DNA from: JAHQVI01 sp963727575 | GTDB taxonomy: Bacteria; Pseudomonadota; Alphaproteobacteria; Rhizobiales; Rhodomicrobiaceae | Assembly (NCBI GenBank): GCA_963727575.1 | Contig: CAVSIA010000034.1 | Span: forward strand, 1-64,000 | Direction: 5' to 3' | DNA length: 64,000 nucleotides | Shown: positions 10,516 through 19,323 of the stretch, piece by piece | Layout of the letters: every line of letters begins with the position of its first letter | How positions within the stretch are numbered: position 1 is the stretch's first letter | Notes under the pieces: generated by a model | Told to the model about the DNA's origin: nothing | Database searches by the model: none | What the model saw: the letters and a program-made list of their open reading frames with translations, nothing else | Position numbers and translations under genes: made by a program

Positions 10516-10896
10516 ATGTCACAGGCGACTGCACATTTCGAAGACCGACCGGCCGCTGGCGACCGGCAGGCCACCGCCCATGTCGAGGGGCAGCAACATC
10601 CGATCAAGCTCTACCTCGTGGTCTGGGCATGGCTGTTCGTCCTCAGCACATGCTCCTATCTGGTCGACTACTTCCATTTGCACAGCTACCTGAGATGGTC
10701 GCTGATCCTGCTGTTCATGATGCTGAAGGCCGGCTTGATCGTCGGCATTTTCATGCACATGGCCTGGGAGCGGCTGGCGCTGATCTACGCCATCCTCGTG
10801 CCGCCGGTGCTGGTGCTGGTGTTCGTCGGCATGATGACGTTCGAGTCCGACTACACGCTGTTCACGCGCGGCCTGTTCTTCGGCACCGGGCCGTAG
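10516..10896 (+). CDS. Cytochrome C oxidase subunit IV family protein
   Basis: This 126-residue inner-membrane protein has three hydrophobic segments (LYLVVWAWLFVLSTCSYLV; WSLILLFMMLKAGLIVGIFM; LIYAILVPPVLVLVFVGMM) of the prokaryotic COX4 family. The phrase LKAGLIVGIFMHM is characteristic. It is a small accessory subunit of the oxidase, starting 9 nt after coxP in the same operon. Confidence 0.88.
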   Translation: MSQATAHFEDRPAAGDRQATAHVEGQQHPIKLYLVVWAWLFVLSTCSYLVDYFHLHSYLRWSLILLFMMLKAGLIVGIFMHMAWERLALIYAILVPPVLVLVFVGMMTFESDYTLFTRGLFFGTGP

Positions 10897-10921
10897 CGCG
10901 CTGTCAATTGTGGGGTGAGCG

Positions 10922-11821
10922 ATGTCGCGTCTGGTCTATGCGATGGGGGATGCGCAGCTATCCGCCCGAGTGAGGCAGCTTTCGCAGGTGTTCAAACTGC
11001 GCATCGGCGGGGTCATCACGCTGTGCGCGATTGCCGGGATGGCGACGACGCCCGGCGCATTGTCCGCCTGGAAGGTCCTGGTCCTCGGCCTGGCCGTGTT
11101 TCTCGCCTCGGCCAGCGCGGGCGCATTCAACCAATATGCCGAGCGCGACCTGGACGCCCGGATGCGGCGTACCTCGCGGCGTCCGTTCGTCACCGGCGCC
11201 TACGAGGCGAACTGGCAATGGCTCGCCGCCATCGGCCTCATCCTGGCGGTCGCGGTCGGCGGCGCGGCATGGGTCCTGAACGCATATGCCGCGCTCTACG
11301 TGTTCCTGGGCGCGTTTGTCTACGGGATCGTTTACACGCTCTGGCTCAAACAGCGCAGCGCTTGGAACATCGTCGTCGGCGGCCTGGCCGGCACCTTCGC
11401 CGTGCTCGCCGGGGCCGCCGCCGTCAGCCCCGACCTCGCGCCGGCCTCGATCATCCTCGCGATCGTCCTGTTTCTGTGGACCCCGCCGCATTTCTGGAGC
11501 CTGGCGATGCTCCTGCATAAAGACTACGCCGCGGCGCGCGTGCCGATGCTTCCCGTCGTCATCGGCGACGCGGCGGCGGCCAAGGTCATCCTCGCGCACA
11601 CGGTTGCGCTGGTGGCGTTGTCGCTGCTTCCGGCGGCATATGGCATGGGGCCGATCTATCTTGCCGGCGCGCTTATCGGCGGGGCGCTGTTCCTGAAGCG
11701 CAGCGTGGATCTGGTCCGCGACCCCGGTCCCCAGGCCGCATCGCGAAACTTCCAGGCCTCCTTGTTGCAGCTGGCGCTATTGCTGTTCGCGGCGATCGTC
11801 GACGGCACATTGAACTTTTAA
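10922..11821 (+). CDS. ctaB: Protoheme IX farnesyltransferase (heme O synthase)
   Basis: This enzyme adds a farnesyl group to heme B to give heme O, the precursor of heme A for aa3 oxidases. It is an inner-membrane UbiA-family prenyltransferase of 299 residues, the usual length. The first Asp-rich motif is readable as NQYAERDLDARMRRT followed by RRP, and the characteristic FLWTPPHFWSLA is intact. The GTG/ATG region at 10922 is 25 nt after the subunit IV gene. Having ctaB inside the operon supplies the cofactor together with the oxidase. Confidence 0.92.
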   Translation: MSRLVYAMGDAQLSARVRQLSQVFKLRIGGVITLCAIAGMATTPGALSAWKVLVLGLAVFLASASAGAFNQYAERDLDARMRRTSRRPFVTGAYEANWQWLAAIGLILAVAVGGAAWVLNAYAALYVFLGAFVYGIVYTLWLKQRSAWNIVVGGLAGTFAVLAGAAAVSPDLAPASIILAIVLFLWTPPHFWSLAMLLHKDYAAARVPMLPVVIGDAAAAKVILAHTVALVALSLLPAAYGMGPIYLAGALIGGALFLKRSVDLVRDPGPQAASRNFQASLLQLALLLFAAIVDGTLNF

Positions 11822-11863
11822 CCGCCCAAATACGGCTCGCCTTGGGACGTCCCGAACGCACCC

Positions 11864-11898
11864 GGCGCGGCTTCGCGCCGCCGGGGGGCTTGCCCCCC
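11864..11898. repeat. Pair of GC-rich hairpins after the cox operon
   Basis: Two hairpins stand back to back: GGCGCG-gctt-CGCGCC at 11864-11879 and GGGGGG-cttg-CCCCCC at 11883-11898. No T-tract follows, so this is not a classic terminator. It looks like a repetitive extragenic palindrome and may still stop or protect the cox transcript. Confidence 0.5.
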
Positions 11899-12004
11899 TG
11901 GCCCGGCCCGTTCGCGCTGCCCAGCTCATAAAACCGGCAACCCCGAATGAACTTTTGTAAATTTGCGGTGTTCTTGAGCATCTCAACCGAAAAGGACACC
12001 ACAC

Positions 12005-12178
12005 ATGGACAAGGACCGCATCAAGGGCTCAGCCCAGCAGGCCAAAGGTTCTGTCAAGGAAGCCGCCGGCAAAGTTACGGGCGATGCAAAGCTCGAAACC
12101 GAAGGCAAGGCCGACAAGGCCGAAGGCAAAGTGCGCAATGCCGTCGGCGGCGCCAAGGACGCCCTCAAAGGCAAGTAA
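12005..12178 (+). CDS. CsbD family stress protein
   Basis: This 57-residue soluble protein starts MDKDRIKGSAQQAKGSVKEA and repeats the lysine/alanine/glycine pattern of CsbD throughout (GKVTGDAKLETEGKADKAEG). CsbD proteins are abundant under general stress; the biochemical role is unknown. The start is preceded by AAAAGGAC. Confidence 0.92.
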   Translation: MDKDRIKGSAQQAKGSVKEAAGKVTGDAKLETEGKADKAEGKVRNAVGGAKDALKGK

Positions 12179-12304
12179 GACATAGCCGCCGGCGCCGGGC
12201 GCCGAGCGGCTCTGCTGCTTGAAGGAGGCAGGGCCGGAAATGCCGCCCCTGTCTCTTTCTTTGCCAGCGTGCGATAGTTCCCAGGGTTCAGCGAAAGCAA
12301 GTCG

Positions 12305-14294
12305 ATGCCGGATGCCATAACGAGGAAGAAGACGCGACGCCCATTGCCCAGGCGCTCCAGGGCCTACGAAGTGTCCGGAGGCGCGGTTTCGGCTCTGCTG
12401 TTCGCGTTCATCGTGGTGGCGTCGCTGTATCTGGCACGCGCGATCCTCATGCCGTTCGCCCTCGCCATTCTGCTGAGCTTCATGCTGTCGCCGCTCGTAC
12501 GCCGTCTTCAGCATTGGCGTGTCCCGCGTAGCCTTGCGGTCATTTCCGTCGTGCTCCTGGCGTTTGGCGCAATCTTCGCCATGGGCGGGCTGATGGTGAC
12601 GCAGGTCAATCAGCTTGCCAGCGACCTGCCGCGCTATCAGTTTTCCCTGCAGCAAAAGATCCACGGACTGCGCGGAGCGGCCAATGGAGACGGCACGCTG
12701 GAGCGCGCCTCCGAGGTGCTTCACGACCTGTCCGATGAGCTGAACAGCAAGGAAAAGAAGCCGGCGGCTACAACGACGACGCCGGACACGCAGCCGCCAA
12801 AGCCGATCCCGGTCGAGGTCCAGGAGCCCAGCCCAGGGCCGCTGCGGACGCTGGTCTCGCTGATCACGCCGCTGATCAATCCGCTCGTCACGACCGGCCT
12901 CGTCGTCATATTCGTCATTTTCATCCTTCTTCAGCGACAGGACCTGCGCAATCGCCTCGTGCGGCTTGCCGGTTCGCACGACATGCAGCGAACCACCGCC
13001 GCGCTCGACGATGCCGGGCGGCGCCTGAGCCGTCTTTTCCTGATCCAGCTTGCCCTCAATGCCGGCTTCGGCCTCGTCATCGGCATCGCATGGTGGATCA
13101 TCGGCGTGCCGAGCGCGCCGCTCTGGGGCATTCTCGCCATGATCCTGCGCTTCATGCCCTATGTCGGCACCTGGATTTCGGCGATTTTCCCACTGCTTCT
13201 CGCGGCGGCGACCGGATCGGACTGGACCATGTTTATCTGGGCGGCGGGCGCGTTCCTGATCGTCGAAATGCTGGTCGGCCAGATCATCGAACCGCTCCTG
13301 CACGGACACAGCACCGGGCTGTCGCCGGTAGCCGTGATCGCATCGGCAACGTTCTGGACATGGCTGTGGGGACCGATCGGCCTCGTTCTGGCGACGCCGA
13401 TGACCATGTGCCTCGTGGTGCTTGGCAACCATGTCGAACGGCTGAAATTCCTCGACGTCATGTTCGGCGACCGCCCTGCCCTTACCCCGGTCGAGCTGGC
13501 CTATCAGCGTCTCCTGGCACGCGACGCGATCGAAGCGGCGGACCAGGCGCGGCAGTTCCTGCGCGACAAGCCGCTCGTCAATTATTACGAGACGATCTTC
13601 GTTCCGACGCTGAAGCTCGCGCAGACCGACGACGAGCGTGGGCGGCTCGACGAGGAACGCCTGGAGCGCATCAGCGACACGGCCCTCGAACTCGTCGACG
13701 ACCTCGCCGATCATCGCGATCCACAAGGCCCGGCGGCCGACGCTGCGGAGGACGGCGAAGACAAGCCGCTGGCGCATCTCAGCGAGACCGAAAGCGCCGC
13801 CGACGCCTTGGCCTCGAAACTACCCGCGACATGGCGGACCGGGACGCCCGTATTATGCGTGCCGGGCGCCGGCGAACTCGACGAGGCGCTCGCGCTGGTC
13901 GTTGCGCAACTCGTCGAACGAGGCGGGCTGGGCGCGCGCGCCGAGAAAGCGGACATCATGTCGATCTCGCGCATCTTCGGCCTCGACACCGACGGCGTAA
14001 AGCTGATCTGCCTGTGCTATATCGCAGCGGTCACACCCGCGCAGCTCCGTTACGCCATCCGCCGCCTGCGGCGCAAGGCGCCCGGACGCCCATATTCTGG
14101 TGAGCATCATGGGGGATACGCAGGAAGAGAAGGAAGCGAACGCGGCCAATGTGAGCTATGTTCGAGGCTCGCTGGAAGAGACCGTGGATGCAATCATCGC
14201 TGCTGCGGTCGCTGCGGCGGCGAAAGAGGAAACGCAGACGGTGGCGATTGCAAATGCGGGGCTCCGTCCGAGTGCCGGCGCCGCACAGCAATGA
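12305..14294 (+). CDS. AI-2E family transporter (PerM/YdiK type) with long C-terminal extension, one frameshift
   Basis: This is a multi-span inner-membrane permease of about 662 residues. Residues 1-370 hold the family core (AILMPFALAILLSFMLSPLV; a periplasmic segment; WWIIGVPSAPLWGILAMILRFMPYVG; IEPLLHGHSTGLSPVAVI). Residues 380-660 are a hydrophilic extension with LTPVELAYQRLLARD and an MSISRIFGLDTDGVKLICL segment; similar extensions occur in many alphaproteobacterial members. One extra G near 14085 (GCGCCCGGACGCC) breaks the frame just before the final 70 residues. The substrate is not established for this branch. It overlaps the next gene by four bases. Confidence 0.82.
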
Positions 14295-14536
14295 CGCCGA
14301 CCGCAAGCGAAGCGAGGACGTCCGGAATGAACGAAACATCGATCGACCGCGCGGCGATGGGGCGCCTGGCGAAGGCGCTCACCTTCATCTGCGGAGCGAA
14401 GCATCCGGTCACGGTGGCCCTCAGGACCGCTTCGGAAAGCGGCACGGAGCGGGACATCAAGAGCGCCCGCGCGCAGTTTCTCCGCCTGAAGCCCGGCGAC
14501 CGTCAGGCCGCGCTGAAGATGATCGAGGACGACTGA
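14291..14536 (+). CDS. Conserved small protein of unknown function
   Basis: This 81-residue soluble protein starts at an ATGA overlap with the permease stop, implying translational coupling. A start at 14329 (MNETSID) is equally possible. It is mostly helical, with a basic, charged middle (SGTERDIKSARAQFLRLKPGDRQAALKMIEDD) and a single Cys. I do not recognise a family. Confidence 0.55.
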   Translation: MTPTASEARTSGMNETSIDRAAMGRLAKALTFICGAKHPVTVALRTASESGTERDIKSARAQFLRLKPGDRQAALKMIEDD

Positions 14537-14569
14537 CACACCCCTGGACGGTCAAGCTGCCGCCCATGC

Positions 14570-15367
14570 CTAAGTCCACAACGCCCTGAGCCCGAAAAAG
14601 GCGGTGTCTTTGAGCCGCCGGGCGACCGCCTGCGCACCGCTCGCCCGGGGATCGGCGCAATAGGTCATGCTGATCACCACGCGGCGCTCGCCATCGGTGA
14701 TCGGGGAAACCTTATGCAGGACCTTGGCGCCCTCGAAAAGCACGAGTGTGTTCGGCGCCGTCACGATCTCCGCCTCCGCGCCGTCGATCTTTGCCGAGAG
14801 CTGCGCGTGCGAGAGGCCGGCTGCCGCCCTGCCCCTGTTCACCACCGGAAGCAGCAGGGTGAAGTGACGTCCACGGTAGAAATTATGGTCGTAATGCCAG
14901 CCGATATGATCGCCGGGCCGGTCGTAGACGAGGACGGACAGCGAGCTCTGATCGTACAGCGGCGTCGGGCCGACGGGCACGCCGACGATCCGCGACACGA
15001 AGCTCTGCAAGTCTTCGAAATGATAAAGCGCCGTGACGGCGGGTGCGCGCTCGATCAGGCATTCATAAGCGATGGTGCCGCCCTTCTTGTGGGTCGGCAC
15101 ATAGCTGCGTTCCGCTTCCGCGAGCGCCTCGACCTCCCGAAGCACATCGGCGAACCTGTCGTCGGACAGGATTTCCGGGATGGCAACGATCAACGACGCG
15201 AAGGACGGGGGCGCATGCGGCCTGATCGACTGCGCCGATCCGCCCCGCGCATGTCGCGCACGCTCCAGAGCGAGGCCAAGCCGCCGGTAGTGGCTCGCGC
15301 GCCGAAACAGGGCCATGCCGATAAGCGCCGCGGTCGCGGCGACGGCCATTGCGGCTGAGACAATCAT
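14570..15367 (-). CDS. 2OG-Fe(II) oxygenase, membrane-anchored
   Basis: This 265-residue protein has one N-terminal hydrophobic segment (about residues 4-22) and a C-terminal double-stranded beta-helix oxygenase domain. The Fe(II) facial triad is visible as HYDHNFY (His-x-Asp) plus a distal His in KVLHKVSP, and RRVVISM supplies the arginine that binds 2-oxoglutarate. It resembles prolyl 4-hydroxylase-like enzymes; the substrate is unknown. It converges on the small gene ending at 14536. Confidence 0.85.
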   Translation of the reverse strand: MIVSAAMAVAATAALIGMALFRRASHYRRLGLALERARHARGGSAQSIRPHAPPSFASLIVAIPEILSDDRFADVLREVEALAEAERSYVPTHKKGGTIAYECLIERAPAVTALYHFEDLQSFVSRIVGVPVGPTPLYDQSSLSVLVYDRPGDHIGWHYDHNFYRGRHFTLLLPVVNRGRAAAGLSHAQLSAKIDGAEAEIVTAPNTLVLFEGAKVLHKVSPITDGERRVVISMTYCADPRASGAQAVARRLKDTAFFGLRALWT

Positions 15368-15593
15368 GCCGACCTCGTCTCATTCTCGACAAGGGCACAA
15401 TCCACGGCGCGTGATCCCGAATGCCCGTCGGTAGTGGCCGCCCGCCTTTGTCGGCAACCGCATCCATCGCTTGTGTACAGCGCGTATGTTTCAGCTTTTT
15501 GACAGCGCTGCCGTAGTCGGCGGCTTGTCACTGGATTGTTATGGTGAGGCGGTACGGTCCCGGCATATCCAGCACCAGACAAGTCACCCCACT

Positions 15594-15623
15594 TGCCCCG
15601 CCACCAGCGGCGGGGCCTTTTTT
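15594..15623 (+). terminator. Strong Rho-independent terminator with no upstream plus-strand gene
   Basis: GCCCCGCC-accagc-GGCGGGGC followed after one C by seven T residues. The only gene upstream is on the opposite strand, so the terminator probably ends a small RNA from the 443-nt gap 15368-15810. Just upstream is a smaller hairpin, CAAGT-cacccc-ACTTG (15579-15594), with a C-rich loop. I could not find a convincing promoter. Confidence 0.75.
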
Positions 15624-15810
15624 TGCCGTACACAGAGGAAGGCGACGAAGAACGCTGGCGATCGCGCGCATCCGAGCTTCCCCTTACGGATGCAGACAAC
15701 AAAGCTTCATGAGCCTGGGATAGACTGGTTCCTCAGGCTTTTGCACAAACCAGGAAGAGACGAATTCGCTGCCCACGGAACGCGATTTCGGACGTCATGG
15801 AGGTTCACCT

Positions 15811-17601
15811 ATGAACGCAAAATGGATTCAGTCTTTGCTCGCGACGTCGGCGTTGGCGTGCTGCGCTTCTCCGGCCTTCGCCGGCGAGATCGGCTTCAGC
15901 CCCGTCCCATTTGCCGAAACCGACGCCCAGAAGCGCGCGGTGCTGGCCTCCGAGAGTGTCGAGATCGATGGACATAAACACCCGATCGGCTTCCAGCTCC
16001 TGGCGCGCAGCGGCGACAAGATCGGCGATACGGCGTTCGGCACGCTGATCGACGAGAAAGGTCAGCCGCTCAGGACCGGCGAGGGTTCGGAGCGCGGCTC
16101 GGTCGATGCCGATTTCACGTCGCTTCTGCCGGTCGGCGACAAGCTCTTCAGCGTCACGCATTTCGAGTCCCGTCCCGGCGCGATGTATCTGTCCGAATTG
16201 GCGCAGGGCGAAGACGGCAAGTTGACGATCACATCGACCAAGCCAATCGATTTCTCTCCCTTCGGGGGCATTTGGGTGCCGTGCGCGGGCTCGGTTACGC
16301 CATGGGCGACGCATCTTGGCTCGGAGGAATATCCGCCCGACGCCCGCGCTGTGGAATCCGCAACGTCGATGGACCAGATCGACAAATACTACAAGCCGAT
16401 GATCCGCTATGTCGGGCTCAATCCGGACCAAGCCTCGATCGACGAATTCAAGGCCGCGTTCAAGCCGTATCGCTACGGCTATCCGACGGAGATCACGGTC
16501 AAGGAAGACGGCTCGTATACGGTTGCCAAGCACTACGCGATGGGCCGGGTGGCGGTCGAACTCGCCAAGGTCATGCCGGACCGGAAGACGGTCTATATCT
16601 CAGACGACGGCACCAATGTCGGCTTCTTCATGTTCCTCGCCGACACGGCGGGCGACCTGAGCGGCGGCCAGCTCTACGCCGCGAAATGGACCCAGACGTC
16701 GTCGGACGGCGCAGGCGCGGCTGATCTATCCTGGGTGGACCTCGGACATGGCGACGATGCCGCCGTTGCCAAGGCGCTCGCCGACCGTGTCAAATTCTCG
16801 GATCTGTTCGAGACCGCCGATCTCGCCGCGAACGGCTCCTGCCCGGCTGGCTTTGCGTCCTCCAATGCCGAGGAACGCGCCGAGTGCCTCAAGGTGAAGC
16901 CCGGCATGGAAACGCTGGCCTCGCGCCTCGAGACCCGCCGCTACGCCTCGATGAAAGGGGCGACCACGGAATTCCGCAAGGAAGAAGGCATCGCGCTCGA
17001 CCCCGCGAGCAAGACGCTGTTCGTCGCCATGTCGGAGGTCAACAGCGGCATGGAAGACAGCGCCAAGGGCGGCAAGCCGAGCGATAAATTTGAGAAAGGC
17101 GGGCGCAACGACATCCGCCTCGCCGCCAATGGCTGCGGCGCGGTCTATGCGCTGCCGCTCGGCACCGATGCGCAGATCGGCTCGGACTACGTCGCCAAGT
17201 CGACCAAGGCGCTGGTCGCGGGCAAGCCGGCCAAATACGACAAGGAGAGCCCCTATGCGGGCAACACCTGCGATGTCGGCGGCATCGCCAATCCCGATAA
17301 CATCACCTTCATAGAGGGATTGGGCACGCTGATCATCGGCGAGGACGCAAGTTCGGGCCATCAGAACGATGCGATCTGGGCTTACAATATGGGCAACGGT
17401 ACGCTGACCCGGATCTTCTCGACGCCTTACGGCTCCGAGACCACCTCGGTCTATTCCTACGCCAATGTCGGCGGCCACGGCTATCTGATGGTCGTCGTCC
17501 AGCACCCTTACGGCGAGTCGGACGAGGACAAGCTGACCGACCCCGCCGACGCCCGCGCCTATATCGGCTATATCGGCCCGCTTCCGGCGCTGGCCGACTG
17601 A
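15811..17601 (+). CDS. phoX: PhoX family alkaline phosphatase (DUF839)
   Basis: This is a secreted calcium-iron phosphatase that releases phosphate from organic esters. It has 596 residues with a signal peptide (about 1-24, ending SPAFA-G). The conserved PhoX elements are present: FSPFGGIWVPCAGSVTPWATHLGSEEY, FKPYRYGYPTEITV, TVYISDDGTNVGFFMF, EGIALDPASKTLFVAMSE and NPDNITF. The start follows ATGGAGG. It is monocistronic. I see no obvious Pho box in the upstream 180 bp. Confidence 0.92.
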   Translation: MNAKWIQSLLATSALACCASPAFAGEIGFSPVPFAETDAQKRAVLASESVEIDGHKHPIGFQLLARSGDKIGDTAFGTLIDEKGQPLRTGEGSERGSVDADFTSLLPVGDKLFSVTHFESRPGAMYLSELAQGEDGKLTITSTKPIDFSPFGGIWVPCAGSVTPWATHLGSEEYPPDARAVESATSMDQIDKYYKPMIRYVGLNPDQASIDEFKAAFKPYRYGYPTEITVKEDGSYTVAKHYAMGRVAVELAKVMPDRKTVYISDDGTNVGFFMFLADTAGDLSGGQLYAAKWTQTSSDGAGAADLSWVDLGHGDDAAVAKALADRVKFSDLFETADLAANGSCPAGFASSNAEERAECLKVKPGMETLASRLETRRYASMKGATTEFRKEEGIALDPASKTLFVAMSEVNSGMEDSAKGGKPSDKFEKGGRNDIRLAANGCGAVYALPLGTDAQIGSDYVAKSTKALVAGKPAKYDKESPYAGNTCDVGGIANPDNITFIEGLGTLIIGEDASSGHQNDAIWAYNMGNGTLTRIFSTPYGSETTSVYSYANVGGHGYLMVVVQHPYGESDEDKLTDPADARAYIGYIGPLPALAD

Positions 17602-17668
17602 TCGACTAGACGAAGGCAGGTCCGGCGGGAAACCTCTCGCCGGCTTGACCGGCCTCGCGGTGGCCCGA

Positions 17669-18193
17669 TCAGGACCGCAGCAGCAGATGACGCGCCTGCT
17701 CGATCGTCGCCCGCGCATCGGCCTCGAGCCGCTCATCGGACGCGCTGCTGATCGGGTGCTCAATGACAACGAATTGGTAACCGGGCATGCCGAGCACACG
17801 GGCCATGAGTTCGGCCGCGCTGGCAAAGCGCGTCGTCATCACGCCTATGGCGGGCACCCCTTCCCGTTCCGCTACGACCGAGTCATGCAGACTGCACGAC
17901 GAGCAGCTGCCTCAATCGCCGACACCGGCGACGACGGCATGCCAAGTCTTGAGTTCATCGACGATATGCGCATCGGCCGGCGCGCTGTAGTTCGACTTTG
18001 TCCGCCACACGACATCGGCAACGTGGAATTCGTCGCGGAACATGCGCTCCAGATGCGCAAAATACCCCTTCGTGCCCTCTTTGCCGTTGGTGATGAAGCC
18101 GACGGTCTTGCCGCGAAGCGAGGTCGGCCGTTCGGCGGGCTGAGCCCCCGCGGCCTTCGCCTCATGGGTGGGATCGAATACGCGCAATGTCAT
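17669..18193 (-). CDS. UGSC family selenoprotein (in-frame UGA = selenocysteine)
   Basis: This 174-residue protein reads MTLRVFDPTHEAK ... VVAGVGD-U-GSCSSCSLHD ... RHLLLRS. The UGA at 17912-17914 falls exactly at the Sec position of the UGSC family, and the frame continues for 80 more conserved-looking residues (VPAIGVMTTRF, VVIEHPIS). UGSC is a U-x-x-C redox motif, extended here to UxxCxxC. A hairpin suited to be a bacterial SECIS follows at 17882-17900. The family is known from selenoprotein surveys and has no established function; the motif and the downstream IPxV-like and HP segments resemble the C-terminal part of glycine reductase selenoprotein B. It is 56 nt downstream of a partner gene on the same strand. 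A normal gene caller would give two fragments. Confidence 0.88.
17882..17900 (-). promoter_or_regulatory. Candidate bacterial SECIS element
   Basis: On the mRNA, GUCGUGCA-GUC-UGCAUGAC forms eight pairs (one G.U) closed by a triloop starting with G. The stem begins 11 nt and the loop 19 nt after the UGA, within the usual spacing for SelB-dependent SECIS hairpins. The core UGCAGUCUGCA closely resembles the E. coli fdhF element. An alternative CTGC/GCAG hairpin is possible nearer the UGA. Confidence 0.7.
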
Positions 18194-18249
18194 TCATCGG
18201 TCCTTCGGGCTCTGCTCCGCAGCTCATAGCACGGATGTGCTCACCGGGC

Positions 18250-19323
18250 TCAGTTTTTTGGCGGCTCGCAGTCGAGGCAGACGCCGATTGCGGCGGTCAC
18301 GGCCTTGGTTTTGCTGCCCATCCAGGGCGCGATGACGGCACCGAATCCGCCTGCCGGACCGCCCGCCGCCACGACCAGGAGATGATCCGGCAAGTCGAGA
18401 GCCGGATGCACGCGCTCTGCGCGGTCGCGCACCACCGCACTCTTGCCGACATTCGCCCAGTCTCCGCGCCGCACCCGCGCGCGCTCGTAGAGGAATTCGG
18501 CAATATCGCGCTTCGACCAGCCGGCATTCTGCAGATGCTCGCGAAGCTGCTTCGGAATGACGATGGCGTAGTTGCCCCCATAGATCGAGTAGTGAAGCTG
18601 GTTGGCACGCATTTCCGCCGCGAACGTCTCCAGGATCTCTTTCGGGTCCGTCGTCCATTCATTCATGATCTGGCGCGGCGCGAGGGCCGCCATGACGGTA
18701 ACGGCCGAGGCGCCTTCCGGCACCCCGCGGACGATGGAGAGCGGCTCCCAGCTTGTGTCCTCCTCGTCCTCGGCGATGCAATAGGAGAACTTGCCCGGAT
18801 GACCGAGCGTGGAGCGGTCGATGCCGCCGGGGCGGACGTCCATCAGGTTGATCATCCCCAGCCGGATCGCCCGGCCGATGACCGAAGTGGCGCGGTCGCT
18901 GTTGCCGAGCACGTTGAAGGTTGAGCCGGCCCCGATTTCCAGACGGACCGGCCCGTTGATGATCACGAGAACGGCGCATCCGCCGGTGCTGGAGCTGATG
19001 CCGTGCAGGAGAAATTCCTCCTTCAGTATCGCCTGCCAGGCCGTGACGACAACGGGGAAATGCATCGGCAGGCAGCCGGCCATCACCGCGTTGATGGCAA
19101 GCTTTTCGGCCGTGATCGGCTGCTCGCGCACCGGTTCGATGCCGATCAGCTCATCCGGCGGCATCCCGGCCCATTCCAGGCAGGCCGCAACCGCCGTCTC
19201 CGTCGGCGGCACCACCGGGAGGCCGTCAGTCCAGCCATTGCTGTGGTAGAGTTCCTGCGCGGCAGCGAAATCGTCGACCTCATAGACCTTGGAAGTCAGG
19301 GCCGGCTTGATCAATTGCTGCAT
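18250..19323 (-). CDS. Conserved protein of unknown function, partner of the UGSC selenoprotein
   Basis: This soluble protein of 357 residues has no signal peptide. Near the N-terminus is the distinctive NGWTDGLPVVPPTE; then SSTGGCAVLVIINGP, LGHPGKFSYCIAEDEEDTSW, and an ending with a CxxC pair (GVCLDCEPPKN). I chose the ATG at 19323 because it begins just before the conserved part; an in-frame ATG at 19377 is possible and neither has a strong ribosome binding site. I do not recognise the fold. It lies directly upstream of the selenoprotein gene on the same strand and is likely co-transcribed; the Cys residues would suit a redox partner, which is inference. Confidence 0.75.
   Translation of the reverse strand: MQQLIKPALTSKVYEVDDFAAAQELYHSNGWTDGLPVVPPTETAVAACLEWAGMPPDELIGIEPVREQPITAEKLAINAVMAGCLPMHFPVVVTAWQAILKEEFLLHGISSSTGGCAVLVIINGPVRLEIGAGSTFNVLGNSDRATSVIGRAIRLGMINLMDVRPGGIDRSTLGHPGKFSYCIAEDEEDTSWEPLSIVRGVPEGASAVTVMAALAPRQIMNEWTTDPKEILETFAAEMRANQLHYSIYGGNYAIVIPKQLREHLQNAGWSKRDIAEFLYERARVRRGDWANVGKSAVVRDRAERVHPALDLPDHLLVVAAGGPAGGFGAVIAPWMGSKTKAVTAAIGVCLDCEPPKN

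Noticed and set aside
17912..17914. UGA in the UGSC gene taken as a stop, making the gene a pseudogene
   Set aside because: The next residues are exactly the UGSC motif, the frame stays open for 80 residues and a SECIS-like stem follows, so it is better read as selenocysteine.
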